From positions 5,358,571 to 5,422,570 of the forward strand of contig CAIIXF020000011.1 in assembly GCA_903813345.2 (NCBI GenBank): a DNA stretch of 64,000 bases, in the 5' to 3' direction. A program made the position numbers and the translations under genes. The notes under the pieces are model-generated. The model was not told the origin of the DNA and made no database searches. It was given only the letters and a program-made list of their open reading frames with translations. Position 1 is the stretch's first letter, and every line of letters begins with the position of its first letter. Positions 49,701 to 61,940 of this stretch are shown piece after piece. This DNA is from Owenia fusiformis. Its lineage: Eukaryota > Annelida > Polychaeta > Sabellida > Oweniidae.

Positions 49701-51619
49701 AACAAGTTTGTGTTTTCATTGAGTTTGTGTTTGTTTTCCTTGTACCCTTGCATGATTTGGATTTTGACAAGACACATAACAAAGAATCTACTTCTTATGG
49801 CCTAATGCACATTTGCTAACACCCCTAACTTTCATAGTGAAGTGACTAATTGGTTTATGTTTACGTTTTAATGTGTTTTGTGTTCCTTGTTACAGCAAGG
49901 GGGGCCAGTAAAGTAGACTAACATGTTTGCATGGCAAATTTTGATCGAATATGTGAGACACTTTAATCAAAGAATTCGTTAATGGTAGAGCTCCATTGTC
50001 CCAGCGCATCAGCATATAAAATCTGAACGCAATCCATCCACTAGTACATTTGAGTAATTAAAGATTACGTTTTTACAAAAAATGGCGGCCGTTCTGAATT
50101 GAGCGGCCATATTGAAAATTCCCTCTCGAGCAGAGGTCCTACACCCATAAGGAATAAGTCTATATTTGAATCAAAACTGTCAACCGGTATTTGAGTTATC
50201 ACCCGGACAGACGATCAAAATGACGGACGGACGAACGGACGAATGGAAGGACGGACGGCTTTCATATATCTCTCTCGAACTTCGTTCGGTGGGATAATAA
50301 GTTAGGGTTGTTATGCATTGCTGTAAATTATTATTTAACTAAGTATGTACGCGACAGCTGATTTCTTATTTTTTTATTTAAAATCCTTTAAATAGCACAT
50401 ACATGTAGCACACTTTGATAACATTGTGTAGGACTATATAGTTTTTCTATTGCTTATTTCTAAAGTGTTAATAGAACACAACAAACATACGAATGGAATA
50501 TTGCTAAGCAGGTATTCATTATCCCTTTTCAATAGTTTAACTTTTCATTTATTTATCTATTGACATTTATGGCACAGAAATATGAAGTGCTCTTACAAAA
50601 AATGTAAAAATGAAAATTGTGAATCAAGATGTATTAAAAAAGACCATTTATACAACAAATAGCATTCACAGTTGTAAAGTGGATTAGAGAATGGTATTAT
50701 ATTGGGACTCTAAGTTCTTACCGTTGGGCGTTATGCCGCATTCTTTAAAGCCGGGGTGAAGCTCTAAACACTCGTTTGTTCCGCTTGGTTCGGTCTCATC
50801 ACACGTCGTACGCTGAAATAAGTTTTTATTTAGGGGGTTATAATGTGATGATGAAATAGATTCGGGCGAAATATTGCCTCAAATTAACTTCATTTTAAAT
50901 GCTCATGCACCGAAATATTTTGATGAACGTTAATTTGATGGTTACACCCATTTGAGGCATCAGCCAAATACGTTAGAATACACTCCCCTACGTACGTAAG
51001 TTCGACAATCAGATGTATGACTGTAAGTCTGATAATTTGATGTTTAATGTCCAATTTGATGTGTCTAAGTAATCTTTATTTTGTTGTTGTTTTACTACAG
51101 TGTTCTTGAAGCGTATGACTTAGTATGAATTTTTAAGTCGCCAAACGTAAACGGGGCCTGAACACGCGATCCAGTATGGGACGCACCGTTGCCAAACCTT
51201 TGGAAGGAAAGGGTATATATCTATTTGAAATGATTTAAGATTGATAAAAAATTTCAATGGTCTGTAGAATGAATTACAAGTAAATTGAAATCAGATAATT
51301 CTTCATAAAATATATTTTTCAGTTTGTCTTCTGTACATATAACTCTGGTATTAGTGTATGCACCACTGGAAAGACCAACCGTTCGAAAGCAGTTGTTCAT
51401 ATGCATGTAGTAAACATGAATTCAATTATTTAATACACAGCAGCCCACAAAATTTATGAATATGGACGTTAGGCATGAAACTTTTTTTTAATATTTTTGC
51501 TACTGCATTCTATGACTAAAGTGTTTCCAACCAACCTTATCATTAACATTTTGATACTTTTTAGTACTTACTTGAATCATAAATACAACTATAAGACCCC
51601 ACACTTCTTTTAACATCAT
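46776..51619 (-). CDS. Secreted or surface protein with unassigned beta-rich domain, EGF domain and Ser/Thr-rich tail
   Basis: Exons in order: 51619-51572, 50812-50722, 48360 to about 48007, 47581-47504, 47161-46776; about 318 residues. Exon 1 is a signal peptide (MMLKEVWGLIVVFMIQ) ending in phase 0 at a perfect GTAAGT donor. Exon 2 is a short cysteine module (TTCDETEPSG...FKECG). Exon 3 is a glycine-rich, probably beta-rich domain (INGKWRTSFKCGDKDF... to CTQEVVFVRG) that I cannot assign; the spacing of Trp and Gly faintly recalls calycin folds. Exons 4 and 5 make an EGF domain (CENNGMC...CCCTKGFTGRTC, residues 168-197). The tail is rich in Ser, Thr and N-glycosylation sequons (NETT, NST twice, NMT) and ends in a hydrophobic stretch FAFVFIIHML that might be a weak GPI signal. 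The exon 3 donor is uncertain: frame agreement requires phase 1, met by a GC donor at 48006 or a GT donor nearer the cysteine. Confidence 0.75.
48361..50721. other. Intron 2 of the EGF-domain gene with repeats
   Basis: About 48500-48680 is rich in GCAACGCAACGC motifs. A foldback element lies at about 49338-49822. From about 50215 to 50260 is a GACGGACG simple repeat within what looks like another dispersed element (about 50060-50300). No exon was found. Confidence 0.5.
49338..49822. mobile_element. Foldback element in the EGF-gene intron
   Basis: Left end TGTTAGTCCATGCACACGGC pairs with the right end near GCACATTTGCTAACAC, and the inner arms share GGCCATAAGAAGTAGATTCT and its inverse. No transposase. 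Confidence 0.6.
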
Positions 51620-54600
51620 CCTAACTATCAGCTCAGTTTATTTTTACTAGAACGGACTACTTCTTTACTTTCTCGTGTTTATCTATCTTCATATAATCTT
51701 ATGTCACGTTAACGTTAACTGCAATTGCTACTGATTTATTCCGATTCCAATATCCAAACAGCGAAACGCAACGTTGTTACAGGCTATCACCGTCAAATAT
51801 ATGTCAGTAAAAAAGAGAATCACCTATTATGAATAGTGCCGAAACCTATAAAAAAACAAAAAACACAGACTATGTAAACGTGATAAGGAACCTGTGTTAC
51901 TTAGGTCGTTCTGGATCTGATTCTATTCATCGTTCCACGACGTTCATGATGTCAGTGATTATGTTGAGTAAATTGCATGTTGACAGCGATGTAAATGGAT
52001 AAACTATTTTGCTGGGAGGATATGAAAAGGGCCTTATATGTGAAATATAAGTTTGAGAATTGTCATTTAGTTAGACTCCGCGTTGAGTCGAGTTCGCTAG
52101 CCAGTATACGTACTGTACCTCTCTAAGAGTAATAGTAAATGAAAATAGTAAAATCAGTGCACGACGTGGATGTTTAAAATGAAATGAAGTTACATAGAAA
52201 AAATCTTGTCCATGTGATACTTTATCACTCTCTTCAGAAGCACATACATTTATCTTTTTGTGGTTAAAAAATCAATAGACTAAACTAATAGATTAGATGC
52301 GAGTAGAAATAATCTTGATTTACGTCATTAAAGTCCCCGTCTAAAGTTTGAAAATATTTTTTTATCATTCATTTACTATTTGTCAGGACTTAAAAAGTGA
52401 TTTTAGAGATTTTTGAACAAAAAAATTTTTTTTCATAAAAAAGTTGTGAGCATTTCATTTCTCAAATATTCAAATTTCCCGCCATTTTTCAAAAAAAGTT
52501 GAAATTTCTTAATCATCAAATATTTCTTAATGCATTTCAAAAAAGATTATCTTTCTAACACCAATGCAAAGATTGAACAAAAGACACACTATTTCAATAA
52601 TAAAATGTCATATTTAATGGGCCACTTCAATGTTTTAGCTTATCAAAAATATTTTGAAACATTAGTGATGTCACTAAGGTACCAAAAACTTTTTGAAATA
52701 AATTGAATTTTTTTTTTCGATGTCAATCTTTTCTAAATATGCTAGACTTTCATAAAAAAGAATGTTGATTGTCTAACTAGGTTAAAAGGAAGAATAAATT
52801 ATGTTTTAGATATCATTGTACCATTGGTTTCTATGAGAACTAAAATTTTGAAATGCATTTTTCTCAGAACCATTTTCATGCACTGATAAGTTCATTTCTC
52901 GCTTGTTTATCAACCGATTTTCTTAATTTTTTCGGCAAAAAACATGGGAGGATGAATACTTTGCATTGGTATGAATTGTGGCTAATTAGAAGATATGAGT
53001 GACCTCTAAAAGTTGGTTTTAAATAAATTCACAAATTTTGGAACAAAAAGTCTATAAAAAACACTTTTTGAAATTTAAGACAAAAGTTTCACATATCACA
53101 CTTTGATAACATTGGGTAAGACTACAATATAAGCCAAAGTGGTTTAAACTTTACACGGGGCCTTTAAATATTCAAAAATCAGTCAAAGTGATGCCATATT
53201 TGAAATCTACATGTAAAAGGATATCTAGAAATATGGTTTTGAAAATTGTTTATGAATTTTTAATTTTTTAAATTTGACTTCTAGTTCGAGTTAATTCCCC
53301 ATAGACCCCATGTTACAAAATCATAAAAAGTGAAATACATGTACACTCCCCTCCATAAGTTTGGCAACCTTAGCTCCCCCATTGAACTACGTGTTAAAAC
53401 CCTTTTTACGTTTGAATTTTTATTTACTTAACCGGCGATGAAATAACTTATAATATTGATGGAAACGTAATCTGACTTCATTCCCAGTACCTCCAAATGT
53501 TCTAAATTTATTTCCTCAATTGCAATAGGTCAAATATTGATGATAAATTTGATAAACTTTTTAAAATCGTCATTCCCATGTAATCCAATGGGAAATGGAG
53601 GGTTCGGGGCAAATCAGAAATCAGGATATCTTTTTAGTAAGAATATATTTCTATCTAGAAAAATTACCTACTCGCATCTGCGTTGTTGAAGTTTAGTGGC
53701 CTTGCAGTTAATAGGCAAGGTGGACATAAATGAGGTATATAAATTCTACACTATAGATGTCACCCTAGGATGCCACACGTTAAAGTTGCACGAGAGCCAA
53801 TTTCAGACTCTTTTATTAGCTTGTATTTAGCACTGGCAAATAACATCCCTTTTTTATTTTGACTTATGTTTTAAACAAAACGGAGGTTAAGCTCTATGAT
53901 TTAAAATGGGTTGAAGGTCCAAGTAAATGTGTCTCATATAACAAGAAATCAAATGTTTTGAAAAGAAATTAGACTCGCTTAAAAAGATATTGAAATGTGG
54001 TAATTATCGATTCGTAGTAGAGCCTTTTATCAGATTATAGAAATATAAAGGCGATCGTGAGCCAAATCAATGTAGATCCGACTACCTTAGCTTTGTACAC
54101 TGATAAAACAAAATAGTGACGGACCCCTTGGCAAATCGTGGCTACAGGCTCGGATCTAATTGATAGTAGCCAGTGGCACTGATTTCATCCTCTAATAGGC
54201 CTCACACTGCTGCAGACACTCCAAAGAGAACGCTAGTAAATCCGTCAAAACCTTGCTACCCAGTGGGCATCATTTCACGGGTCGCAATCAGTGCGAGTAT
54301 TCATTACCATAAAGAACCACACGATGGAAGGAGTCGACATTGTCCAAAATAAATTCGGGAACACGCGTAAGATAATTGATAAAAAAAACTGTTTAAACCG
54401 TAAGTACAGTAGTCAGTAACCTCACTGATCAGTCGAAGCAATTCACTTATAATTAACAGTTATAACATAGATGTACTTAGAATTGTCAATCAATCAAACT
54501 TTAATTAAGATACTTTACCAGGGAAGAAGCAAAATAGTCAATGGCAATCAATTCAAGAAAATGCAATTATTGTGTATTATTACCACCTTGGGCCGCTCTA

Positions 54601-54960
54601 CCACCAGCATCTGATAGAGCCCATGTTACCACGTGTGGCATCAAGACTAACTGAGTGCTGACTTTAGAAGTGCTCTAGCGAAAGGATATACAGAACGATA
54701 TGCAGTATGTGTTAAAGGCAAGTCTTTTCTATTTTAGATAATCATATAAAATCCACATGGAATCGGATGCAATAAACCAGGAAGGTTTTCTGGGTTGAAT
54801 AATTGAATTTTCAGCCATCTGCACATTGTGGTGTACGACTTATCACGTTCAGTACCCTTGGCTTCATTATCAAAGTCCTATTCTTCCAGCTGATTGGATC
54901 GATTTTGACAATTCCTAAAATGTGAACCAATCAAATACTGCGTTACAAATCAGAAGGGGA
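51620..54960. other. Intergenic region with old repeats
   Basis: About 52270-52320 and 53180-53340 are diverged copies of sequence found downstream of the 21259 exon (21330-21520). They are separated by an inserted element (about 52327-53168) whose ends resemble TTAAAGTCCCCGTCTAAAGT and its inverse. From 53344 one end of the CACTCCCCT family is present (to about 53660) without its partner. No gene is seen. Confidence 0.5.
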
Positions 54961-54965
54961 ATCCC

Positions 54966-54987
54966 TCACGTGATGTTGACGGAAGTG
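54966..54987 (+). promoter_or_regulatory. E-box palindrome and ETS-like site upstream of the Rab39-like gene
   Basis: TCACGTGA (54966-54973) and ACGGAAGTG (54979-54987) lie 116-137 bases before the ATG. TCACGTGA is the core of MiT/TFE-type E-boxes and CGGAAG is the ETS core (established knowledge). There is no clear TATA box, as expected for a housekeeping-type promoter. Function is inference. Confidence 0.4.
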
Positions 54988-55102
54988 CGTAGGGCGTCAA
55001 GGAAAACATAATTTCTGCACAATTTATGTCATTTTCTCGCATTATATGTCAAGTTGTCTGGGAATACTAATGTAATCAAGGTGTGGTCTGCTAGCCAGTG
55101 TC

Positions 55103-58100
55103 ATGGTGGAACCTATATTTGACTATCAATTCAGATTGATTTTGATAGGAGATAGCACAGTTGGGAAATCATCACTTTTGAAATATTTCTGCGATGGGAA
55201 ATTTACAGACATTTGCGATCCCACAGTGGGTGTTGATTTCTTCGCCAGGCTGGTCGAGGTGATGCCCGGAGTGAGGGTGAAATTGCAGCTATGGGACACT
55301 GCTGGACAGGAACGGTTCAGGTGAGATATGATGCATGGCAAGCTAAATCAGTAAATTTTTGGAGTTTGTGAAAAGGCCTCTGCTCTGGGTTCACCATTAT
55401 CATTCATATTCATAATTATTAAGTTAGTAGACTATATTATAGATGGTGCTTACTGTGTCTGTGTTTGTGAAGCAGCAGAAGAAGTGAATAGCTCCCATAA
55501 TTCTTTCATATTCTATCGTATTCGGGACTTCCCCATTACGTCATCTCCCGCATCATCTCCAATCAAATTGCAGGATGCGATCACGTGAACAATCATGAGC
55601 ACTTATCCCGTTCCCGGACTATGGTCCTGTGAACATCTCAATCTTTTGCCTGTGCGATTACAACATGGGAGAATTTTTTACTGATCTTACACTTCAGATA
55701 CCTACTTCAATAGATTCCTTGGTAATTTAGCATTCTTTTCGTGTAGTTGAATCCACAATTGTCTGGGTTTATCGGCAGAACGAAGACATTTTCGTTTTTG
55801 ATCGCAATATTTGCGTGTAACATTTAACTTATTTCAACCGTCAAATTCCTCCATATTGGTACTTCCGGGCTACATCCGGGACAGCCAAACGGGGGATTCC
55901 CCTTTTAAATGAAACCGCCATTTTGAAAAGTGATGGAATCTCTCTCGATGAAAAAGAGAAAATGTTCCCGTTCTGCCGATATACCCAGACAATCGGCGGT
56001 TCCAATATATTAGAAGTTACATCTTGAGTTCTATAATGCATTGAGGTAGGTATCTTAAGTGTAAGGGGCGTAGATAATTCTCCCAAGTTGTAATCGTACA
56101 GGCAAATGAATGCGATCAGTGCAGGACTATAGTCCGGGAACGGGATAAATGAGCACATGCTCTCTCAGGGCTGCGCATGCGTAAAGTAAAATGTGAAATC
56201 GTGGAAATGGCGTTAACATCAGTTCAATATCATCATCTTAACTGACAGTAATACTATTAAAGTCACGCCTGGTGATCGTACAAAATGGATTGAGGGGGGA
56301 TTAGGCGATTTCTGCAAGAACACTCAACAAATTTGGAAGATTTATTTTTTCAAGTTAAAATTCACAACGAATTGTCATTTTTGCCTATATATTTTTTGTG
56401 CGTTTATTGGAGTCTTTCAATACCAAACCATGCGCTTAATAGAGAGAATACAGTAGGTGAATTGATTGATTTAAATGGGTGCCAATTAAAGGCAGAATCA
56501 GATCTATAGGGAGTAGGGATGTCATGGTTTCCCGAGATTGTGCCGCCCCTCGGGACTTTGGTCTCGGGAAGGGATGGGACAACCCTCGTGTTCTGAAGAT
56601 CCAAACTAGTATTTTCTTTCGTTTTTACAACTTATCTGCCAGATTACTTTCATGCGTAAATGTCATCCAGTGGCAATTACTCTAAGTGATTATAATAAAC
56701 AAAAATTCAGAACAGAACATGCAGTTTTATCAATAAAAGTTTTTCCTTTTGAAATATGCTTTAATTTAAATTTTAAACAATAAAAAAGAATGGCGAGAAA
56801 GGTAACAACTTCAAATTAATCTCAGATTACAAGTTTTTGCGCAACATACGCAGCCCTTTTATGACGTTCAAAAGATCCGGGCTGCATAAGCATAACCGGA
56901 AGTAGACAAAAAATGTAAGTTGTTGAACTGTTTTAAACTTATTAACTATTTATTGGTTACCATTCCGAATGTCCCGTCCCGAAATGGATAATTCCTGTCC
57001 CATCCCAAAATATTTTTATCCCTTGACATCCCTAATAGGGAGTGACACAATTGCAAACAATATGTACAATTGATCTACCAATATATTCCTTACAAGCTCA
57101 AATATAATATCTCCCAAAAGATCCTCAATATGTTATCAATTGGTGAAGATATTTAAGATTCAGAGTGCAAAAATGGGGGGAAAATATTTAAGACAAAAGA
57201 AATTGCATTATTTTAATTATCAGTTTTCCTCAGATAAAGTATATACTTGGGGTATTTTTAGAAAAAAGACATGACAAGGTATGACATGAGCCCAAAATAT
57301 TCTAAAATTGAAACAATTTTCGTCAAGATGAAGCACCAAAGTAATTGCTAGATCTGGTTTTGCCTTTAAATCAGTTTACAGTATGGAGGACTTGTGTATG
57401 AACATATTATGCACATGTTATCTTGTCAAATTTTTGTATTCTATGTAATCTAAGGTATTTTGTCTCTCATAGTACTGCAATAACAAAAGTGATCTTTGAC
57501 CAACCACAACTGATTCAAATGTTATGTACATATTACATACATGGTACATGTTTGTAGATGTATAACAAGTTTATCAATAATTGTATGTATGTACTCTACA
57601 TTGCTACCAACTTCAGACACTTGAAGGAATTGTTTTCTGTGTTAAAATTTTAAACTTAGGTTTACTTTACAATGTACTGGCGCCGAAAGATTATTAAAAC
57701 AAATTTTTTCATATGTACCCATCTGTAATATATTTAGCACATACATTATTCTAGAATAAAAGATAGGTGTAAAATGCGTGAAAAATACAGTTTTTAATTA
57801 ATTAATATATTTATTCTCCTTGCATATTAAAACTGAAATTCTTTTTTCATATGTTTTGAAAATTTCTTAGCCGTTCAATGTACATGTATAAATTATTTAG
57901 AGTTTAACTTGCAACATGACTTATGGGTTACCATGGCAATGAATTACCATCAAATTAGTTTTGTACATGTATACTACTTGCATGATTCTGCTTAGAGAGA
58001 GATGTTGCTATAGGAAAGCAAAACTTAACCCATAAGTTGGTCTCAGATATATCTAAGGTATGTAAGATATTATGGGATATCACTGATTGTTTGGCATATA

Positions 58101-60901
58101 AACCCATGGTGTAATCTACATGTACCTTAAATTTTTTCTTATCTTACAGAATTTCTATGCAAAATGAATGTAAACGGGAGGCATAAATGTTGGAAATAAT
58201 AATTTTAACATATACAGTTGCAAAATTTCATAAAACAGGTGTATTTGATGAAATAACAGACGGCCTGCCATCTGCTGCTAAAAAACGGGCATTCACGTTT
58301 ATCGCTAACTTGTATCCCATTTCCTTGGGATATAGTCGTGGGAGGTGTATAAGGGGGGGGGGGAGGGGGGGGGGGGGGAGGGGGGGGGGGGGGAGGGGGG
58401 GGGGGAGGGAGGGGTCCCAACAACTTGAAAATAACTATGTTTTCATAGTTATATGCTTCTATACATTCAAGGCATGCAGATATAAATACCTCCAAAAATC
58501 ATTGTACTGGGCCCTCCTTAATACATGATGCATATTTGTTAGGATAAGATGTGTAGGGGGTATCCAATGTTTGAACCTGGACTATGCATACACAGTCTGG
58601 CATTCAGAACACCTACATTCAGAAATACATTCAAGAATCATTGTACTGGGCCCTCCTTAATACAGGATGCAGGGATTAGGTGTATAGGAGGGGGGGGGGA
58701 TGACAAGGGATTAAATCGGAACTTTGTAGAAATAATTTATCATCCAGACAACATGTGGAAGTATGTCCAAAAACAAGACTATGTTCACATAGACTTCTAT
58801 ACATATAGTGAATGCAGATAGAAATTCACTCAAAAATCATTGCACTGGTCCTTCCTTAATACTGTACAATGCTACATACAGTACATGTACATTGTACATG
58901 AAGTAGCTCATGGAATATACATACAGTATATTTAAGACATTGAACTTGTGATTATTGAGCAGTTAGATAAGATGATCAAATGCTAGTGTGTAGGACTGAT
59001 AACATATACATGTACCAGTGATCTCCCCAGGATTTTTTCTCAAGTGGGTGCAAAATTCTCATTTTCACAATTGAGATCCAAAATTGCTCAAAATATGCCC
59101 ATTTTACATGTACATGATTTTTCTAATTTTCAAGTGAGTGCAAATGAAATCTCATACAGGTGCAAGCCTGTTTTTAAAATCTCAGTTGGTTGCTGCTGCG
59201 CCCACTTGCTTTAATGCTTGGGAGATCAATGCAAACATGAAGGTGTAAAGGAACATATATGGTCATAAGTGTAGCCGTGTACAGAGCAGATGAGGCTATT
59301 ACCTAAGCTCAGTCAAAGACATATAATAACATAAATTACTGTTATTATGACTCTGCCTCACTATTCAGACAATTTCAAGCTAAAACTGAAAGTGAATTCC
59401 AAAGTTAATGATATACCTCCTACAGGCTTAATTTGCTTAATTTGGTTTATTTTTTGGCCAAAATGTATCTGATGAGACAATTTCCAATTTACCATCTTTG
59501 ACAGACTTACACACTTGAATTGCAGATTAGCAATTAAAGGGTGACGCATATCGTTTAGCAAATCGAACGCTCGTTTCTTGTGTTGCTCACTGTTTAGTAT
59601 AAAAGGCCCGATCCCGGAATATTACTCAAGGGTTCACAGGCTCGAGGTCGTTGTGTCAACACCTCTAACTGTTATATAGCATAAGTATATTATAGATCGT
59701 CACACATTTATAAAAGGGTGATTTTTATTTTGACAAATCAATTCCACATTTATGGGTGAAGTTTCAGGATCGTCTATTTGTGTATAATAAGGGAAAATTG
59801 ACATCTAAATTTCCCCATAACGTAATAGCACACAGCTTGGCATATGAAATATCCTACAAATGAAACAAAGCAGTTCTAATACAAGGATTTATATTGACTG
59901 TTGTACATATTCTTTGAACGCAATCACTCTATGGATAACGTTTTCAAAATCATTATAAACGGATTACTTTATCTCGAAGACAATGTCAATAAACTGGATT
60001 TTACAGAACTCCCCTTATTTCTTAAAAATGGACTGATCCAGGAGCCGCCATATTGTTTTTATACGGGAAGCTTATCGTCACCCTTTAAAGTAAAATAATT
60101 GTTGCTGCATTGCATGTATATGAGGTTAAGGTAGGTTAGGTAATATGAATAATCAGGTATAGCTAACTGATTAATTTTCCCTCTCTACTCACCTTAGATT
60201 AAACAGATAGCATACAGGCCCGTAGCCAAACCGGGGGCTTCCTCATCTCTAGCTAAGAATTATTTCAAAATTGTGCAGTATTTTCACCATTTTGAGCACT
60301 TTCAAGTGATTTCAGACAAAAATTGTCACAAGTGAACCCCATATATCCTTTTACCAACTGAACCCCCTTTTGCAAAAGCTGGCTATGGAACCTGACATGC
60401 TTAATGATTTATATGCAAAGAACATCAAGAAAAAGTACATTTATGATAAATATATCTACTTGCAGGTCAATCACTAGGTCATATTATCGTAACAGTGTTG
60501 GAGCCATGCTTCTCTATGACATTACAAAACGCAGTACTTTTGAACATTTAGACGAATGGCTAGAGGAAGCTAAGATACACATAGAGCCGAACAAAGCAGT
60601 ATTTATGCTAGTAGGACATAAATCAGACATGGAGGCTGAACGAGTTGTCTCCACGCGAGAAGGAAGCGCATTTGCAGACTTTTACGAAATGAGGTTTATG
60701 GAGACATCAGCAAAAACTGGTCAAAATGTTGAAGATGCTTTTGTGACGATCGCACGTGAGGTTTATCAAATGTTACAGGAGGGGAAACTTCAGCCGGAAG
60801 AGGGCTGGGATGGGATTAAGAATGGATATAATCAGAAACGACGGAGGGAGGAGTTTCAGTTGATGGAAGCGGAGCCTAAAAGTGGCGGTTGTTGTGCATA
60901 G
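55103..60901 (+). CDS. Rab39: Rab39-like small GTPase
   Basis: Two exons, 55103-55320 and 60466-60901, joined in phase 2 (GT at 55321, acceptor CTTGCAG) give 217 residues. GTP-binding motifs are complete: P-loop GDSTVGKS (16-23), switch I Thr41 in DPTVGVDFF, WDTAGQE (64-70), GHKSD (123-127) in place of the usual NKxD, and ETSAK (152-156). SITRSYYRNSVGA after switch II, the HKSD motif and the LQLWDTAGQE context match Rab39 best. The C-terminus SGGCCA supplies cysteines for geranylgeranyl attachment. Rab39 proteins act on the endolysosomal and autophagy routes (family knowledge). Length equals that of vertebrate Rab39A. The 5.1-kb intron is packed with transposon relics, but both splice sites are clean. 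Other Rab subfamilies are less likely. Confidence 0.95.
55594..56159. mobile_element. Foldback element in the Rab39-like intron
   Basis: Ends CATGAGCACTTATCCCGTTC and the inverse GAACGGGATAAATGAGCACA, with inner arms around TTGCCTGTGCGATTACAACA. About 566 bp, no transposase. Confidence 0.7.
56514..57034. mobile_element. hAT-type non-autonomous element with 8-bp target duplication
   Basis: Ends TAGGGATGTCA and the inverse TGACATCCCTA. ATAGGGAG stands directly on both sides (56506-56513 and 57035-57042). An 8-bp duplication is diagnostic of hAT transposition (established knowledge). It is inserted into another repeat whose uninterrupted copy runs from about 63700. Confidence 0.9.
58350..58412 (+). 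repeat. G-rich simple repeat
   Basis: Runs of 7 to 14 guanines separated by single adenines, in the sense strand of the Rab39-like intron, with strong G-quadruplex potential. The poly-proline frame on the minus strand is a shadow. Confidence 0.9.
60215..60394. mobile_element. CAGGCCCGTAGCC MITE just before Rab39-like exon 2
   Basis: Diverged relative of 42065-42264, ending about 70 bases before the exon 2 acceptor. Its right end is decayed (CTGGCTATGGAACCTG). Confidence 0.7.
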
Positions 60902-61092
60902 ATCGCAAATGAATGTATCCTAGTGTTCATTCACTCAATATGAGATTGTCGCTAGGATCATGCTTTAAATGTAAAATAGAGTGGAGAATTGTGCAATCAC
61001 CAAGGAAAGAGGTATACAGGTATTAAGCCAATACTCTAGACTGTATAGAAGTGCCAAATGATAAACTACTTCTTTCAGATTATGGATGGTAC

Positions 61093-61098
61093 AATAAA
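61093..61098 (+). terminator. Polyadenylation signal of the Rab39-like gene
   Basis: AATAAA about 190 nt after the TAG stop at 60899-60901. Confidence 0.5.
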
Positions 61099-61264
61099 GG
61101 AATTTATCATGGATGTTTATACCTTAGTGGAAAGTAAAACCAAAGGTACTGAGTTGTGGAGTAATTTGAAAGACATTTGAATCAAAGTGTGAGAGGGCTC
61201 AAAACCCTTTTCAACAACATGATCTATATTCAGTGTATACTACTCTACAAACTGCACTTTGTAT

Positions 61265-61940
61265 ACCGCACTGTTTAGTGTACACTACATTATGTTCAGT
61301 GTACTGTACACTGCATTATGTTCAGTGTTCACAATATTATGTTCAGTGTTCACAACATTATGTTCAGTGTACACTACATTATGTTCAGTGTACACTACAT
61401 TATGTTCAGTGTACACTACATCATGTTCAGTGTACACTACATTATGTTCAGTGTGCACTGCATTTTGTTCAGTGTTCACAACATTATGTTCAATGTTCAC
61501 AACATTATGTTCAGTGTTCACAACATTATGTTCAGTGTTCACAACATTATGTTCAGTGTATACTACATTATGTTCAGTGTTCATTACATTATGTTCAGTG
61601 TTCACAACATTATGTTCAATGTTCACAACATTATGTTCAGTGTTCACAACATTATGTTCAGTGTTCACAACATTATGTTCAGTGTTCACAACATTATGTT
61701 CAATGTTCACAACATTATGTTCAGTGTTCACAACATTATGTTCAGTGTTCACAACATTATGTTCAGTGTTTACAACACTATGTTCAGTGTTCACAACATT
61801 ATGTTCATTGTTCACAACATTATGTTCAGTGTTCACAACATTATGTTCATTGTTCACAACATTATGTTCAGTGTACACTACATTATGTTCAGTGTACACT
61901 ACATTATTTTCATTGTATGCTAACATTATGTTAGTGTGTG
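61265..61940. repeat. 21-bp minisatellite
   Basis: About 30 head-to-tail units of roughly ACATTATGTTCAGTGTTCAC plus one base, with variants GTACACT, CAATG and CATTG. Because 21 is a multiple of three, several frames on both strands stay open for over 200 codons, but there are no splice, signal or homology features; these frames are shadows. Confidence 0.93.

Noticed and set aside
58205-58495. Poly-proline open frame
   Set aside because: Translation of the complement of a G-homopolymer tract.
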